Below the pieces are notes generated by a model. The model saw only the letters and a program-made list of their open reading frames with translations. It made no database searches and was not told the DNA's origin. A program made the translations under genes and the position numbers. A stretch of 64,000 nucleotides of DNA, taken from Ianthella basta (Eukaryota; Porifera; Demospongiae; Verongiida; Ianthellidae). Below, piece after piece: positions 13,770-26,600 of the stretch. Where the stretch lies: assembly GCA_964019415.1 (NCBI GenBank), contig OZ025884.1, forward strand, positions 2,372,501 through 2,436,500, read 5' to 3'. Within the stretch, counting starts at the first letter, position 1. The number at the start of each line of letters is the position of its first letter.

Positions 13770-14229
13770 ACGTACACTCTCTTAACGGTCAACGCGGTAG
13801 GCCACCAAACGAAGCGAACCCTGAACGCACTCAACAGTCGCGAATCTGGCGAACCAGTCAGAAGCCGCCTTTGTGCAGCTTTTCAGAGCCATGTAACGGG
13901 CGCGATTCCTACAATACCTACGTCACGGTGGGCATTGCCGCCAGAGACACTACTTGAAAGTACAACGTACATAGGAAAGAGAAACAGAGACAGCGCACAA
14001 AGAGTAGGCTACAGCGCACAGAATTCAGGACTACATACAGGGACACGAAAGCGAACAGTCTGTAAAGATTGATTGCTTCTAAATCAAATAACTTACTGAT
14101 TCTCTCTGTGCTTCTGATTTATCACGCCTTTGCCTTTACTGGGTCGCTCGGTGGTGGGGAGGGCATCAAATAGAATCCACGCGAGGAAATTAAGACCACG
14201 TAGTTATTGCGCAATCCAATTGCAATAAA
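13770..14229. promoter_or_regulatory. CpG-rich putative promoter and 5' UTR of the LEM-UBL-BTB gene
   Basis: Base composition changes from AT-rich with few CpG to CpG-dense sequence (cgcgcgcatg, aacgcggtag, acgggcgcgatt) immediately upstream of the ATG at 14230. No TATA box is obvious. Its position between a (+) gene and a (-) gene with an unknown 5' end would also suit a bidirectional promoter, but this is inference only. Confidence 0.35.
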
Positions 14230-17200
14230 ATGGCGTACAGTCTAGGAGCAGGCGTGGGCGGAGCTCAGTGGATGATCGAGACAGAAGACAGCGAACTAAC
14301 GCAAGAGCTGCGACAGAATGGGATTAACATGGTGGCCAACAGGGAAACGCGTCTATTGGTGGCGGCGGAGCTGCAGCGAACAACTGGCCGGCCGTATTAC
14401 ACCATTCCAACCCGGCAGATGAATATACCGGGTGGGGCGCAGTTGCAGAGGACGCCGTCCACGTCTCCACCAGACCCTGCAAGGTGCAAGGTGTTTCGTG
14501 AACTGACGGACGAGGACCTGCGAGACGGACTGCGCGCTGCTGGAGTTACCGTTGGTCCCATCACGCACACGACCAGGAAGCTATACATTGATCGCTACCG
14601 CAAACATTACCGGAGGAAGAAAGTCGTGCAGTCTACCTGCTGCACCCAGAGCGTGTCTCTCAATGCCAACCCAGTGCTTCCGCCCATTGGGGATCGCGTT
14701 TCTGCCGACCACCAGCTGGTTCCCATCCCCGACCTGCTTGCAGGGTTGAATGCAATACCACCACCCCTCAGCCCCTCTCCACCGCCCACGCCCCCGTCCC
14801 AAGGGGAAAACCAGGGAAGACTGATATATGACAGCCCAGATCACTTCTCACCTCCAATACTGAGCTTACCCATGGCAAGAGGAGGGGTTCGTGCCGATGC
14901 CACGCCTAGTATGCCACACCCACATATTCCACCCCAAGTTGGCCCTCTATTCATGAGGCAAGCACCTCTGGTAGGAGCAACTCCACAGAACTCTTCTACC
15001 ACTTCTCACAGCCAGCCCACCCTCCCACCAGCCAAACACCATAAAGCAACGTCCACTGACTTCCTTGACAGGGCTGCTGAAGTCTCCTTGCCCAACTCAG
15101 GGGGCGAAAACAGTATCCAGCGCTCAACTGAGGCAGTGCAAGCCTTTGAGGGGCAAGTGGAAGGAGGTGGAGAGCCCACTTCTGCTCAAGCAAGCGGATG
15201 CCTCGGAGCTACTACATCTAAGGGCAAACTGAAGAGTACTGCAGAGCATGGTGCTACTCAATGTGGAGATGTCTCTGAGGATAGAACTGAGACTTCTGTT
15301 TCAAGTGCGAAATGCAAGGTAAAGAAGGAAGAAGCAGGACAACCAGCTAGTGACCTCCCATCTCATTCACCCGAGCCCTCCCCATCGCAGCAGCTGCTGT
15401 CCCAGTTCCAACAGTTATCAACCAGTGGGACCCACATGGCGTCTGATGTGTGCTTTGTTCTTCAGAATGGCGACACTCTGTTTGCCTCCAGAGGCCTCCT
15501 GGCTGCAGCGTGTCCTGAGATGTTGCCCTTACTCTACAACAGTGAGGGTGAGTGTGGGAGTGGGAGAGTGGGAGGTGTGAGGGTAGGGCTGTGAGTGGAG
15601 TATGTGGAAGTAGCACAGAGTGACAGTGAGAGTGAATGAGTAAGGGATAAAGGTGATGTAAAAGTTGTCACATGTGAACAGGTGAATGTCAGACTGCCAG
15701 TGACATTAGAAGAAAGAATAGTGACAATTCTGCTTTTCAGCAGAAGCAGAAAGAAGTAGTCTAAGAGTATGTGCGTATACATCATCGATAGTCTATACTT
15801 GTGCATTTCATCTCTTGTCTACCTTCCCAAGCCATTCTTCTTCTCTGAACTCTTTCTTTTGTTGTTTGTACGCTCTAGCTCCATTTCCAGTGGCTGTGAA
15901 TGTCTTCAACGGCCGTTCATTTACCGTTTGGACTCGTACCAACGAGGTCATTGCTGACATCAAGCTGAAGTTGTCCATGCAAGAGGGAGTGCCAGCAGAA
16001 CAGCAGCGCCTGGTGTTTCAGGGCAGGGACCTCGAGGAGATGCAGACTGTTGCTGCCAGTGGAGTTGTTCAGCACTCCACGCTGCACCTTGTCCTCAGGC
16101 ATGCTCCACCTGCAGGGAGAGTGACAGCACAGCTTGTAGCAGAGGCAGCACACAGCACACTCTCCATTCAGCGGCTCAGCCTGTGTGCTGCCGGAGGATG
16201 TGCATTGCTCTCATCGCTGCAGGCCAGCACAAGAAGGTGAGCATGAAATGATATCTGATGGGTACATCACTGTGCTAGGTTGTAAACATGGGAGATTGTA
16301 ATATAATGTGTGCACATGGGCATGTATAGTCTCATGTAGTTGTGACTGCCATTTGGTTGTGTCTCTTCCCTCCCAAAGTTGTTTGGGGGCGGAGTCAAAA
16401 CAAAATGGCTGTTTTTGGTCCGCAAGTGACTAGTGCATGCAGTACAGTATGTGAATGTGGGCGTCATACTGTTGTTATACTGTTTGCAGGTCACAGGCCA
16501 CGCCCACTACTCAACAAGCCACTCCCTCTTCTCACCAGTCTACACCCACCCATAGCTCCCTTCTACCTCCGGCAGAGGTTGTCCTTCCTCTTCACATATC
16601 TCATGTTGTGCTGTGTGAGGGGATTGGGAGGCGACCACTGGAACAGGCCATCTCATTCCTCTACTCAGGCACTGTGGACATCAGTGAAGGTAGTCTGGTG
16701 TGTTTAGGTATAGGCTTGTGTATGGAAGTGTGTGTAACATTGGACGCGTACAATAGGTATGTACAGTGTGGGGATATTATACAGAAGGCTAGTGTGTGTA
16801 ACAGTAGATGTGCACAATGTGGCAGTGTGAGATTATTGTGCATACATACATTAGGCTAGTGTATGTAATGGCACATCATACATATTGCCTGCACTCCTGA
16901 AGAGCTGAATTTGGTCATATCCACATTTTCTCTATGGCTGTTTAGCTACGTAGCTTCATTTTCTTGACTCGATGGTGATTGTAGCTAACTACAGTATGCC
17001 ATTGTTTTCTTCTTCTTTCAGATGTGGCTGTGCAGGTGTGTGTCCTGGCGGAGAAGTTCCAGATAGCCAAGTTGATTGATTTGGCATTGCCCATGGTGAG
17101 GAGAACCCTGCACCAGGACTCGTTACTCCTCCCACTTCTTGTGAGCTTCTCAGAGCATCTTTTGAGGCTTCAGTCAGTGTGTTTGGATTTTCTCCTGTTG

Positions 17201-17308
17201 CCTGGCAACGAAGATGTCCTTCAGCATGTGTACACCATGTTGGCTGGAGACCCTGAGATGTTGCAACAGGTGCAATGTGCAGTGGAGCTGGCTAAAGAAT
17301 ACTATTGA
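14230..17308 (+). CDS. LEM domain protein with a ubiquitin-like domain inserted in a BTB/POZ domain
   Basis: Four exons: 14230-15547, 15879-16236, 16490-16689 and 17022-17308. All introns are GT..AG (phases 1, 2, 1) and the frame is clean over 2163 nt (720 aa plus stop). Residues ~88-131 form a LEM domain (ELTDEDLRDGLRAAGV, then GPITHTTRKLYIDRY), which in animal nuclear-envelope proteins binds BAF. A long Pro/Ser-rich linker follows. The N-terminal part of a BTB fold lies at ~403-439 (DVCFVLQNGDTLFASRGLLA). A ubiquitin-like domain lies at ~444-513 (EGVPAEQQRLVFQGRDLEE, STLHLVLR) and lacks the terminal diglycine. The second BTB part is at ~585-645 (LEQAISFLYSGTVDISE, then LAEKFQIAKLIDLAL), followed by a short helical tail. 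BTB proteins often act as CUL3 adaptors, so ubiquitin-linked activity at chromatin or the nuclear envelope is plausible but inferred. A broken second copy lies at 47917-49796. Confidence 0.88.
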
Positions 17309-17648
17309 ACTGTCCAAGGCAGTAGAGAATTGTTCTTGTAGAGATAGGGAATGTATTTGTGTGTTGTAGCTATCTTTTATGTACAGCTGGTATAATGTAC
17401 CTGTTCAGGTTTGTTGGGATCTGTCGTTGTATGTATTTGTATGTCTACAATTCCAACTTCGTGTGCAACTATAGCCCAGTCTGCCATTTTACGTGTACCA
17501 GTGCGTGGGCGTGGGCTGCTGTAGTTGAATGATGCATAGCTTCCACCCATTGCCCCTCCCCCTCATCGCCTGACTGTAGTTTGGCAGAAGTTGATGCCCA
17601 GTAGCTTCTTTGTTTCCCGAGCCAGCTCACAGCGCTAGCTATAGTGTC
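17309..17648 (+). promoter_or_regulatory. Short spacer: 3' UTR of the LEM-UBL-BTB gene and presumed promoter of NLR1
   Basis: Only 340 bp separate the stop of the LEM-UBL-BTB gene from the ATG of NLR1 on the same strand. No canonical AATAAA or TATA box is visible. The second half (from about 17480) is kept in the duplicated locus, but there it is split by the 49850-52463 insertion, so NLR3 retains only about 90 bp of it. Confidence 0.4.
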
Positions 17649-20600
17649 ATGGAAGGAAGAAAGAGCCCGCCTACACGTGACTATAAGTAAGTGCTGTAGC
17701 TAGGTCAATTCTGGGGAGCTGATGTCGATCGATGCACGGGCGATTCATAGCTGTGGATTTGGGTAAACTTGTACAAGGTATGGAGGGATTTGGTCAGCAT
17801 TTACGACGTCCTTTGACAGAACGTGCACCGTTTTCTTCCTTCGAATTCAGTGTATGCGTTCACGTGCGTATGTAACTCTGTCGCTGTGTGTCATTGAACA
17901 GAGCGCCCGCGGCTCTTTGACCGTCCAAGTAGAGTGATCTGTCAATTGGCTACACTTACTGCAGAGCCAATTCTACTTTAGACCAGTGTGTTTCACTGGC
18001 CGCGAGCTGTGACATGGACTCTGTAGCTACACACGAATGACAACAGGTGTCCTGTTGGGCTGTTAGCTAGCTGCACAAGATATGCTACAGTAGCTAGAAG
18101 CCTCAGCTACAGTAAGTGGCCAATAAGTCTCATGCAGTCCAGTTCTCCATCCATTTGTGTGACTGCTGTGAGTGGTCTATGCACACGACTCACTATAGCT
18201 AATGGTGAAATGGCCTCCAGTCACTGACATGCGTTCTCTCCCTTCTCACATTGCAGTGCTCACACACCAGTGGTAGGACACTCCAGCAAGCTTTCTAAGC
18301 AGGAAGAAAGTGCAACAAAGGATGAATTGCACGCTGTTGACCAGCACCCACAAGATGACTGTGAACCACAGCCACTGCCTCAGTTTCAATCGGAGCCTCA
18401 TCCAGAAGTATCTCAAGGTAAATGGTAATGCCTTCATGTACGGCCTTACTCCACACACAGTTTCTCTTTGCACACTGTAATGGAAGACAGTTTTAAGAGA
18501 ACATGCACCATTTCACTCATTTCTTGTAAGCAAGCATGTCCGGAGTCAGTCACTGTATGGGTCTGAAGAGTCCCTTGTCCATGTAGAGAGTGCTATCACT
18601 CGACTTCATGACTAGTTTAGTTGTCAAAGTACTTTGACATGTGGGCACTTTGCTGACTCTGCTTGTTGCGCGCAGCACCTGTCTTGAGCACAAAGCTGAC
18701 ACGAAACATGCACAGCCGATAGTGAATTGGCAAGAACTGTCTAAGCCTACTTTGTGGAGGTCACACACTTGCACACAGCACACTTCATCAGATACCAATA
18801 TACATCATTGCCCAGTGTGACGACTATGAGGCAAGAGTTGAATCTGCTGTTAGACACATTTAGTCCCTGAGTCAAGCTGTGTTCCATCCACCAGTACTGG
18901 AGGACACACTTGTAGTCACTAGTACTTGGTAATGTAAAGGGGGGCCTGATATAGAGTGTGTGTACACCATCAGGATGCAGTTCTCATTCACACATTGCCA
19001 GCTGGTGTCATGTATTAGAGAGGTGCTGAGTGGTCTTCAGCACAAGGTACCATGTGCCTTCCCTTCCACTGCAGTGTTCCCGAGGTCTAAGCCAAGCGAG
19101 GCAGACCTTCGCCGTCATGTGTGTTCTGTGGCCGGCCAAAAGTGGCACTCCATTTGCACATACCTGGGCATACCCAATGCAAAGGTAGAGTCTCTGCTTG
19201 GGAGCAACCCACACAATGTTGAGGAAGTGTTCTTCCAAGCTCTGTGCTACTGGCATGCTGGCAATACCTTGGAGGAAGTGACATGGAGCACCCTTCTGGA
19301 GGCAATGAAGGAGGCGGGGCTTAGGAACCACGTTGAAGACCTGCTGAAGAGGAAGCCAGTGGAAGTTGCCACAGTGAGTTGGTGATGTGTTAGGGGGAAG
19401 TGTGTGCAGTGTGAGGTGTGTACTGTGTGGGGTGTGTGCAGTGTGGGGTGTGTACAGTGTGGGGTGTGTACAGTGTGGTGTGTGTACAGTGTGGGGTGTG
19501 TACAGTGTGGGGTGTGTACAGTGTGGGGTGTGTACAGTGTGGGGTGTGTACAGTGTGGGGTGTGTACAGTGTGAGGTGTGTACAGTGTGGGATGTGTACA
19601 GTGTGGGGTGTGTACAGTGTGGGGTGTGTACAGTGTGGGGTGTGTACAGTGTGAGGTGTGTACAGTGTGGGGTGTGTACAGTGTGGGGTGTGTACAGTGT
19701 GGGGTGTGTACAGTGTGGGGTGTGTACAGTGTGGGATGTGTACAGTGTGGGGTGTGTACAGTGAGGGGCGTGTACAGTGTGGGGTGTGTACAGTGTGGGG
19801 TGTGCACAGTATGGGGCATGTATATTTGTGTGGTGTGTGCAGTGTGGGGTGTGTACAGTGTGGGGTGTGTACAGTGTGGGGTGTGTACAGTGTGGGGCGT
19901 GTACAGTGTGGGGCGTGTACAGTGTGGGGCGTGTACAGTGTGGGGTGTGTGCAGTGTGGGGCGTGTGCAGTGTGGGGCGTGTGCAGTGTGGGGTGTGTAC
20001 AGTGTGGGGCGTGTACAGTGTGGGGTGTGTACAGTGTGGGGCGTGTATAGTGTGGGGTGTGTGCAGTGTGGGGCATGTGCAGTGTGGGGCGTGTGCAGTG
20101 TGGGGCGTGTGCAGTGTGGGGCATGTGCAGTGTGGGGTGTGTACAGTGTGGGGTGTGTGCAGTGTGGGGCGTGTACAGTGTGGGGTGTGTGCAGTGTGGG
20201 GTGTGTACAGAGTGGGGCGTGTACAGTGTGGGGTGTGTACAGTATGGGGTGTGTACAGTGTGGGGCGTGTACAGTGTGGGGTGTGTACAGTGTGGGGTGT
20301 GTACAGTATGGGGTGTGTACAGTGTGGGGTGTGTACAGTGTGGGGTGTGTACAGTGCAGTGTGGGGTGTGTACAGTGTGAGGTGTGTACAGTGAGGGGCG
20401 TGTACAGTGAGGGGCGTGTACAGTGAGGGGCGTGTACAGTGTGGGGCGTGTGCAGTGTGGGACGTGTACAGTGTGGGGCGTGTGCAGTGTGGGATGTGTG
20501 CAGTGTGGGGTGTGTACAGTGTGGGATGTGTGGGGTGTGTGCAGTGTGAGGTGTGTACAGTGTGGGGTGTGTACAGTGTGGGGTGTGTACAGTGAGGGGC

Positions 20601-23600
20601 GTGTACAGTGAGGGGCGTGTACAGTGAGGGGCGTGTACAGTGAGGGCCGTGTGCAGTGTGGGGCGTGTGCAGTGTGGGGTGTGTACAGTGTGGGGCGTGT
20701 ACAGTGTGGGGCGTGTACAGTGTGGGGTGTGTGCAGTGTGTGATGTGTACAGTGTGGGGCGTGTACAGTTTGGGGCGTGTACAGTATGGGGTGTGTACGG
20801 TGTGGGGTATGTACAGTGTGGGGTGTGTACAGTGAGGGGCGTGTACAGTGAGGGGCGTGTACAGTGAGGGGCGTGTACAGTGAGGGGCGTGTGCAGTGTG
20901 GGGCGTGTGCAGTGTGGGGTGTGTACAGTGTGGGGCATGTACAGTGTGGGGTGTGTGCAGTGTGTGATGTGTACAGTGTGGGGCGTGTACAGTTTGGGGC
21001 GTGTACAGTGTGGGGTGTGTACAGTATGGGGCATGTATATTTGTGTGGTGTGTGCAGTGTGGGGTGTGTACAGTGTGGGGCGTGTACAGTGCAGTGTGGG
21101 GTGTGTACAGTGTGAGGTGTGTACAGTGAGGGGCGTGTACAGTGAGGGGCGTGTACAGTGAGGGGCGTGTACAGTGTGGGGTGTGTACAGTGAGGGGCGT
21201 GTGCAGTGTGGGGCGTGTGCAGTGTGGGACGTGTACAGTGTGGGGTGTGTACAGTGTGGGATGTGTACAGTGTGGGGTGTGTACAGTGTGAGGTGTGTAC
21301 AGTGTGGGGTGTGTACAGTGAGGGGCGTGTGCAGTGTGGGGTGTGTACAGTGTGGGGTGTGTACAGTGTGGGGTGTGTACAGTGTGGGGTGTGTACAGTG
21401 TGGGGTGTGTACAGTGTGGGGTGTGTATGGTGTGGGGTGTGTCCATTGTGTGATGTAGCAGAGACAGAGCCTTCTCCTGGTCAGCTTACCTAGTCCTCTG
21501 GTCATGTCTGTGGTGCACAATCAGACACAGCATTACAAGTCTTGAATAGACACAAGATGGACCCTAAGTGTTCCTGACTGAAGTGTTAAACCAGGCACCC
21601 CTCAACTTTGTCTTTGGGCCAGAAAGTCCCAAAGTGTGAATATGTTGTGTGTTGGGTGTGCTGCCATTTTAACCTCATAACTAGCTGGGTGCAGGGTGTG
21701 ACTGTTGTACTGTGTAAGATCTCCCAGAAGAGTACTAGCCCACTAGTACAGCAGAGGCTAGATCGATTGACATTAATCACTGGTCATTGCACCTACCAGC
21801 CTGCTACACTGGTATTAGTGTCTCACTGCAAGCAACTGGCCCCTTTCAACAACTGACCAGTCTTGTTGATTGTAACCTCCCCTTGTCTGCCACTGTTACA
21901 ACCACAAGCGTTTTAACTTGTGTTGGATGTAGAAGCAGCCTGATATCAACCATCAATTAGGGCAAAATGGCTGTCTGTGTTGGATGACTGAAGTGGTGGT
22001 GATTTCTGGTTACCATCCTTCAGTCCACCAATACACTATACCCATGCAGTGATTGATGTCTATCATTCTATTTCTTGTCATGAAACTGATTCTGTCAAAG
22101 CGTACTATATCTGTGCATCCTGTGTACTTCCATCACCCCTCCCCCTCCCCTCCCCTGTAGGTGGAGGTGTGTCCTGTCCTCCCAGAGCCACTCCAACATG
22201 CAAGGAGACTTGCCTACAGCAGGTACCAGCGGCTGCCCCTCACAGAAGGGCCACGTGAGCTACAGTTTACAAAAGTAGCTGTACTGCAGAATGACCCTCA
22301 ACCGAAAAAGAAGGGAGACGTAGATCAGTTTCTAAAGCGATTTCGTGACTTCGGCGAACGACTGTCAGAGGGAACTCCTCAACAAGTGACAGTAAATCAT
22401 TTCCTTCACAAGGGTCCCCAGCAAACCAGAATACTTTACGGGCAGCCCGGCACAGGTAAAACCACTTTCCTCAAACACCTTTGTCAGAAAGTGGCCAACA
22501 ATGAACCGAGCGACTTCTCCCTCGTCCTGTTCTTCCCTCTGCGTGACAAGGCTGTGTCACAAGCACTGAAAGACGACAGTGATGCCAACTTGGAACAACT
22601 TCTGCGATATTGCATCAGAGGGGATATATGCTCTGCCTTAACCAAAGCACTATTGAAGAGCGAAGGGGAGAATGTGCTCCTAATATTTGATGGGGCAGAC
22701 GAAGCACGTGGCCTGATTGCCAGCCCCGAAGGATCCCTCCTAGGAGCACTCCTGGAAGGCCGACTGCTCCCCCAAGCACACTTCATAGTGTCCACTCGTC
22801 CCGGTGGTTGTCCCCTACTACAAGAGCACAGGACTGTCTTCTACGAGATCCTCGGATTTGATGAGGCAGCAGTGGAGTCGTACGTGAAGGACTTCTTCAA
22901 GAGTGAGCCAGGCAAAGGGGAGGCCATGTTGACTGATCTGAGGGCCCGTCCGGACCTCATGGGAGGTGCTTACGTACCAATGAACTTGTCGATCTTCTGT
23001 TCCATCTACAATCACGATATTGCAGACAGGTCAGCGTTCCCTGCAACAATGACAAAGTGCTATAAATCCTCTGTTGCAATGACCATCACTCGAGAGAAAC
23101 AGAAAGTGAACAAAGCATCTCGAATTGACCCATCTCTCACTGGCCTCCTACCCAATGTTGAGCACCTGTTGTCATCCCTCGGTGTGCTTGCCTTCAAAGG
23201 TCTGACCCAGGAACCACCTGACTATATCTTCCAAGAAGATGAAGTGCGTCATGTCTTCCATACCACAGTCAAACGTGACGAGATCCTGGAGGATTCCTTC
23301 TTTGCAGGCCTCCTTCATTTGCACCCCGACCAGGATGGCTCTTCAAGTACGCTCAACTTCAGCCACACCACGAAGCAGGAGTACTTCGCTGCCTATCATC
23401 TCTCCCTGTTGCCCAAGGCAGAACAAGCTGCCTTCTGGAGGAAGCACCGCCACAATCCCAAGTTCGCAGTGGTTCTGAAATTCTTTGCCGGTCTAACACG
23501 GCTCAAGTCAGCAGAGGTCAACAAAGCCATCTTTGCCACAAGCAGTGACCTGCCATCAGAATGTGACACTGACAATCCTTATCTTTTATATGTATTTCAC

Positions 23601-26600
23601 ACTTTGTTTGAGTCTCAGAATGAGTATCTCACCCAGAGCATTGTCACTCAGTTGAACAGTTGTCTCACCTTTGATTTGTACCTCACTCCTTTTGACACCA
23701 TGGTACTTTGCCACTACCTCACCAAGTGCAAGCACCTGACTGAACTACACACATCAGACCACTATTCCATATCCCCCACCAGTTTCCATCATGTATGTTC
23801 AGTTGTGAGCTCCAATCCTCTTTTACAGTCACTGTCACTACATGTGGCCCAGTTCTTCACTGAAGGTGAGTGAATGGACCACACTAACTGTGTGTCACCT
23901 CATCAGTGTCTCCTTTAATGAAGTGTAAATTATGTACAAGTGACCCATGCACTTATTGTATACAATGCTATGCATTATTTAGTACATAAATAGTCTGTGT
24001 TGCTTGTGTGGTGCATATAGCATGTGTTAAGTGCCCATGTCTTAACCACTAATTAATTCCTCCCTGTATCCCTTTGTGTAGCTGCCAGATGTGTCTTGTG
24101 TTCCTCCATTCTCCCTTGTTCCTCTTCCCCTATTCACATAGATGGCAGGACATTGTGTGAGGCTGCTGGGTCACTGAAGAAGTTGAAGCTGAAAGTGGAT
24201 AGAAGCTGCACTTCAGAGGCACTGGCTGAGGTCTTTGACCACAGACCATTAGAGGAGTTGTATCTCGCCCTCTACAGTCCTGTTGAAGTAAGTAGTGCAT
24301 GTTCACCTGGTATATAGTTATGTGGTGTGGACTCTGAAGGAGCAGTTTACATGAATCCACTGTGTGGCTTCCTCCTATTTATGCTGCTACTTTCTACACT
24401 TGAGTTGTTTGAGTGCATAACATGTACTGTTTTGCTCCCGCTCTGAGGTGAAATGTGTGAATGAGTTTGAGATGCATCACATTACATCATGGACATTTCT
24501 ATAGATGCAGGGTGACAGCAGTATCCTGGAGAAGATGGCTGCTCACTGCCGGCTGAAGAGACTTAAGCTGTTTGGTGAGAGCACACTACTCCCTATACTG
24601 AATGGAGTCAAGGACAACTGTTCAATAACCCATCTTGATGTTACAGGTGAGCCTATCACTACATGCCTGCAATTATACTATACCATGTAGGGTATGTACA
24701 TGTATGGGTTGGGCCATTGGTAACAACTGAAATTGTGCTGATTGTGCAAAGTTTGCAATCTCCCTTGCATGCAGTTGTTGTTGTGTAGCTGAGGGTGGGT
24801 GGTGGGTGACTGTAATGAGGGAGTGTGGGTGTGGGTGTTGGACGTCAGTGCTCACATCTCACCACAGTACAGAAGTGGAGAGCAATGTTGTGAATGTCTT
24901 GTTGGCCATAATTGCTTTGTTGTTTGCCTGCCACCTCCCTCTTCCTTGTTGCATAGAAATGGATTTGTTAAATCAGCAGAACAAGTCATGCTAGTAATTG
25001 GAGACACTGCCCCTTCCCTTGCCACCCTTACACTGTCGACATGTTATGGCTGTGTGCATAATCAGTGCATGTCTGCTGTGTTGATTGTGCAACACTAAAC
25101 ATTTAATTTGGAATAAAACGATAACGTGACCAATGATTGTTGTGTTGTTACTGCCTTCGATATATATGGTATTCAGCAATCAGCTACCTTGGTCATCTAG
25201 TGATTGGGCCCTCAATGTCAACCACATTCAGTTGTTCAGTTGTGTCAATGCTGTTTTCTTCTACCTTAGATTTTTCATTACGTGGTGTTCTGCCACCATC
25301 AGCTGTGGCCACTTGTGTTCAGAACATGTTGCAGTTGACGACACTTGTCATCTCTCAGGTGGACCCTGTTCCAGTGTTCCAAGCAACAACATGCCGAGTC
25401 TCACCTCTGCAAAGTGTGGATGTGGTGTCCCCACCATGGGTATGTACAGTGTACACCTATTCATATGCTGCATCATTGCTAGTTGCTTAACTATTTGACA
25501 CACACACACACATGGAGACGTAGTACAGTAATCACTGTACTACATCTCCATGTGTGTGTCAAATAGGTCATCCCAATAGCTTTGCCCTTCAATCTTGTGC
25601 TTGCCTGTGTTCCAGACCACCAGCACCCCCACGTGGTGTTGGTACATTACTACAGTACGTATGTGTCTTTGTCATTGTGTGTTGTCAGTGCACATGTTGT
25701 GTGTAGTGTTTGTGCTTGTTTTCTGTTGGTACACTGCAGTATGTGTGTCTATTGTCATTGTGTGTCACCAGTGTCACCACCAACCTCTTTTGTCATTGTG
25801 TGCACCAGTGAGTGCATGACTTTAGTGGTCTCAGTAGATGTCTGTTCACAATGGTGTTGTGAGTGGCCATTTTATCAGTCGGTAGTTGTAAGTAGGTCGA
25901 GTGATGTTTCATATCAAGAGCTGTAATGTCCGATACTGCAGCACTGCTATTGCATGTCCCACCCCCTAAAGACCACCTTTAAAGCACCCCATAAGAGACA
26001 CCACAATGTGTGGTCTGTTTGCAGGCTCTCCCTAAAGTGGTCCCCCTAAAGAGGACCCCCCCCAGACCACGATCCCCTTAGTCTACTCCTTGGACCAAAA
26101 TAGCAGCGTACTTGCTTCCCCTGCACTGATCAAGGTCCCACTCCCAATTGGCAACATCTATTTCATATGGCACTTTGTCCCACTTGTCCACATTAGTGGG
26201 AGCTGGCTGCATGTGGTTGCCAGCCTCAAGCTCCATTCACTGTATCCTCGTGCACACATTGACTGACTACAACATTGCTCTGTGTGAGCAGGAAGGACAG
26301 TCAGGAGTGATGACACAGTGCTAGAGTGTAGGGGACAAGACTGTGTGTCACAGTTGGTGATGCCAACATGATTACGTAAATGTGTATGCTGGTGATGCAA
26401 TATTATAGTGCTGTAATTTGTCACCCTTCCTTTGTGATTGCATATATACATTGACTGTGCCCATTGATTGTTGTCATCACGTGTGTGTGTAGATGTGGAC
26501 TTAGCCCACAGTAGGTGCATGTATACCCCACCCATCTCATGTGCCTGTTGGACGGCCATTTTGTGTCCATCAGCAACCTACCCCTGAAGCCATAGCAATA

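Larger units (their letters stand above)
6153..13770. other. Repeat-rich non-coding stretch, probably 5' intron or upstream region of the TNFAIP8-like gene
   Basis: No exon with recognisable homology was found on either strand over 7.6 kb. It holds dinucleotide microsatellites (about 6379-6497, 9017-9130 and 9367-9425), a ~39-bp tandem array (8264-8443), a 37-bp triplicate (10484-10592) and inverted copies of the 4-kb repeat family (about 10790-10975). The TNFAIP8-like exon begins at a splice acceptor, so part of this stretch may be its first intron. Confidence 0.5.

Noticed and set aside
19400..21455. CRISPR-like array
   Set aside because: Units are contiguous 16-mers without unique spacers, in a eukaryotic intron.
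19008..21520. Minus-strand open frames of 700-800 codons and plus-strand frames of Cys/Val/Trp repeats over the NLR1 minisatellite
   Set aside because: They exist in several frames on both strands because a 16-bp unit without stops is read in all phases. They lie inside the intron between Death and NACHT exons.
24082..24141. Upstream in-frame extension of NLR1 exon 5 (CSSILPCSSSPIHI)
   Set aside because: The stretch is C/T-rich and ends in catag, so it looks like the polypyrimidine tract of the intron. The frame is open either way, so it is kept only as an alternative.
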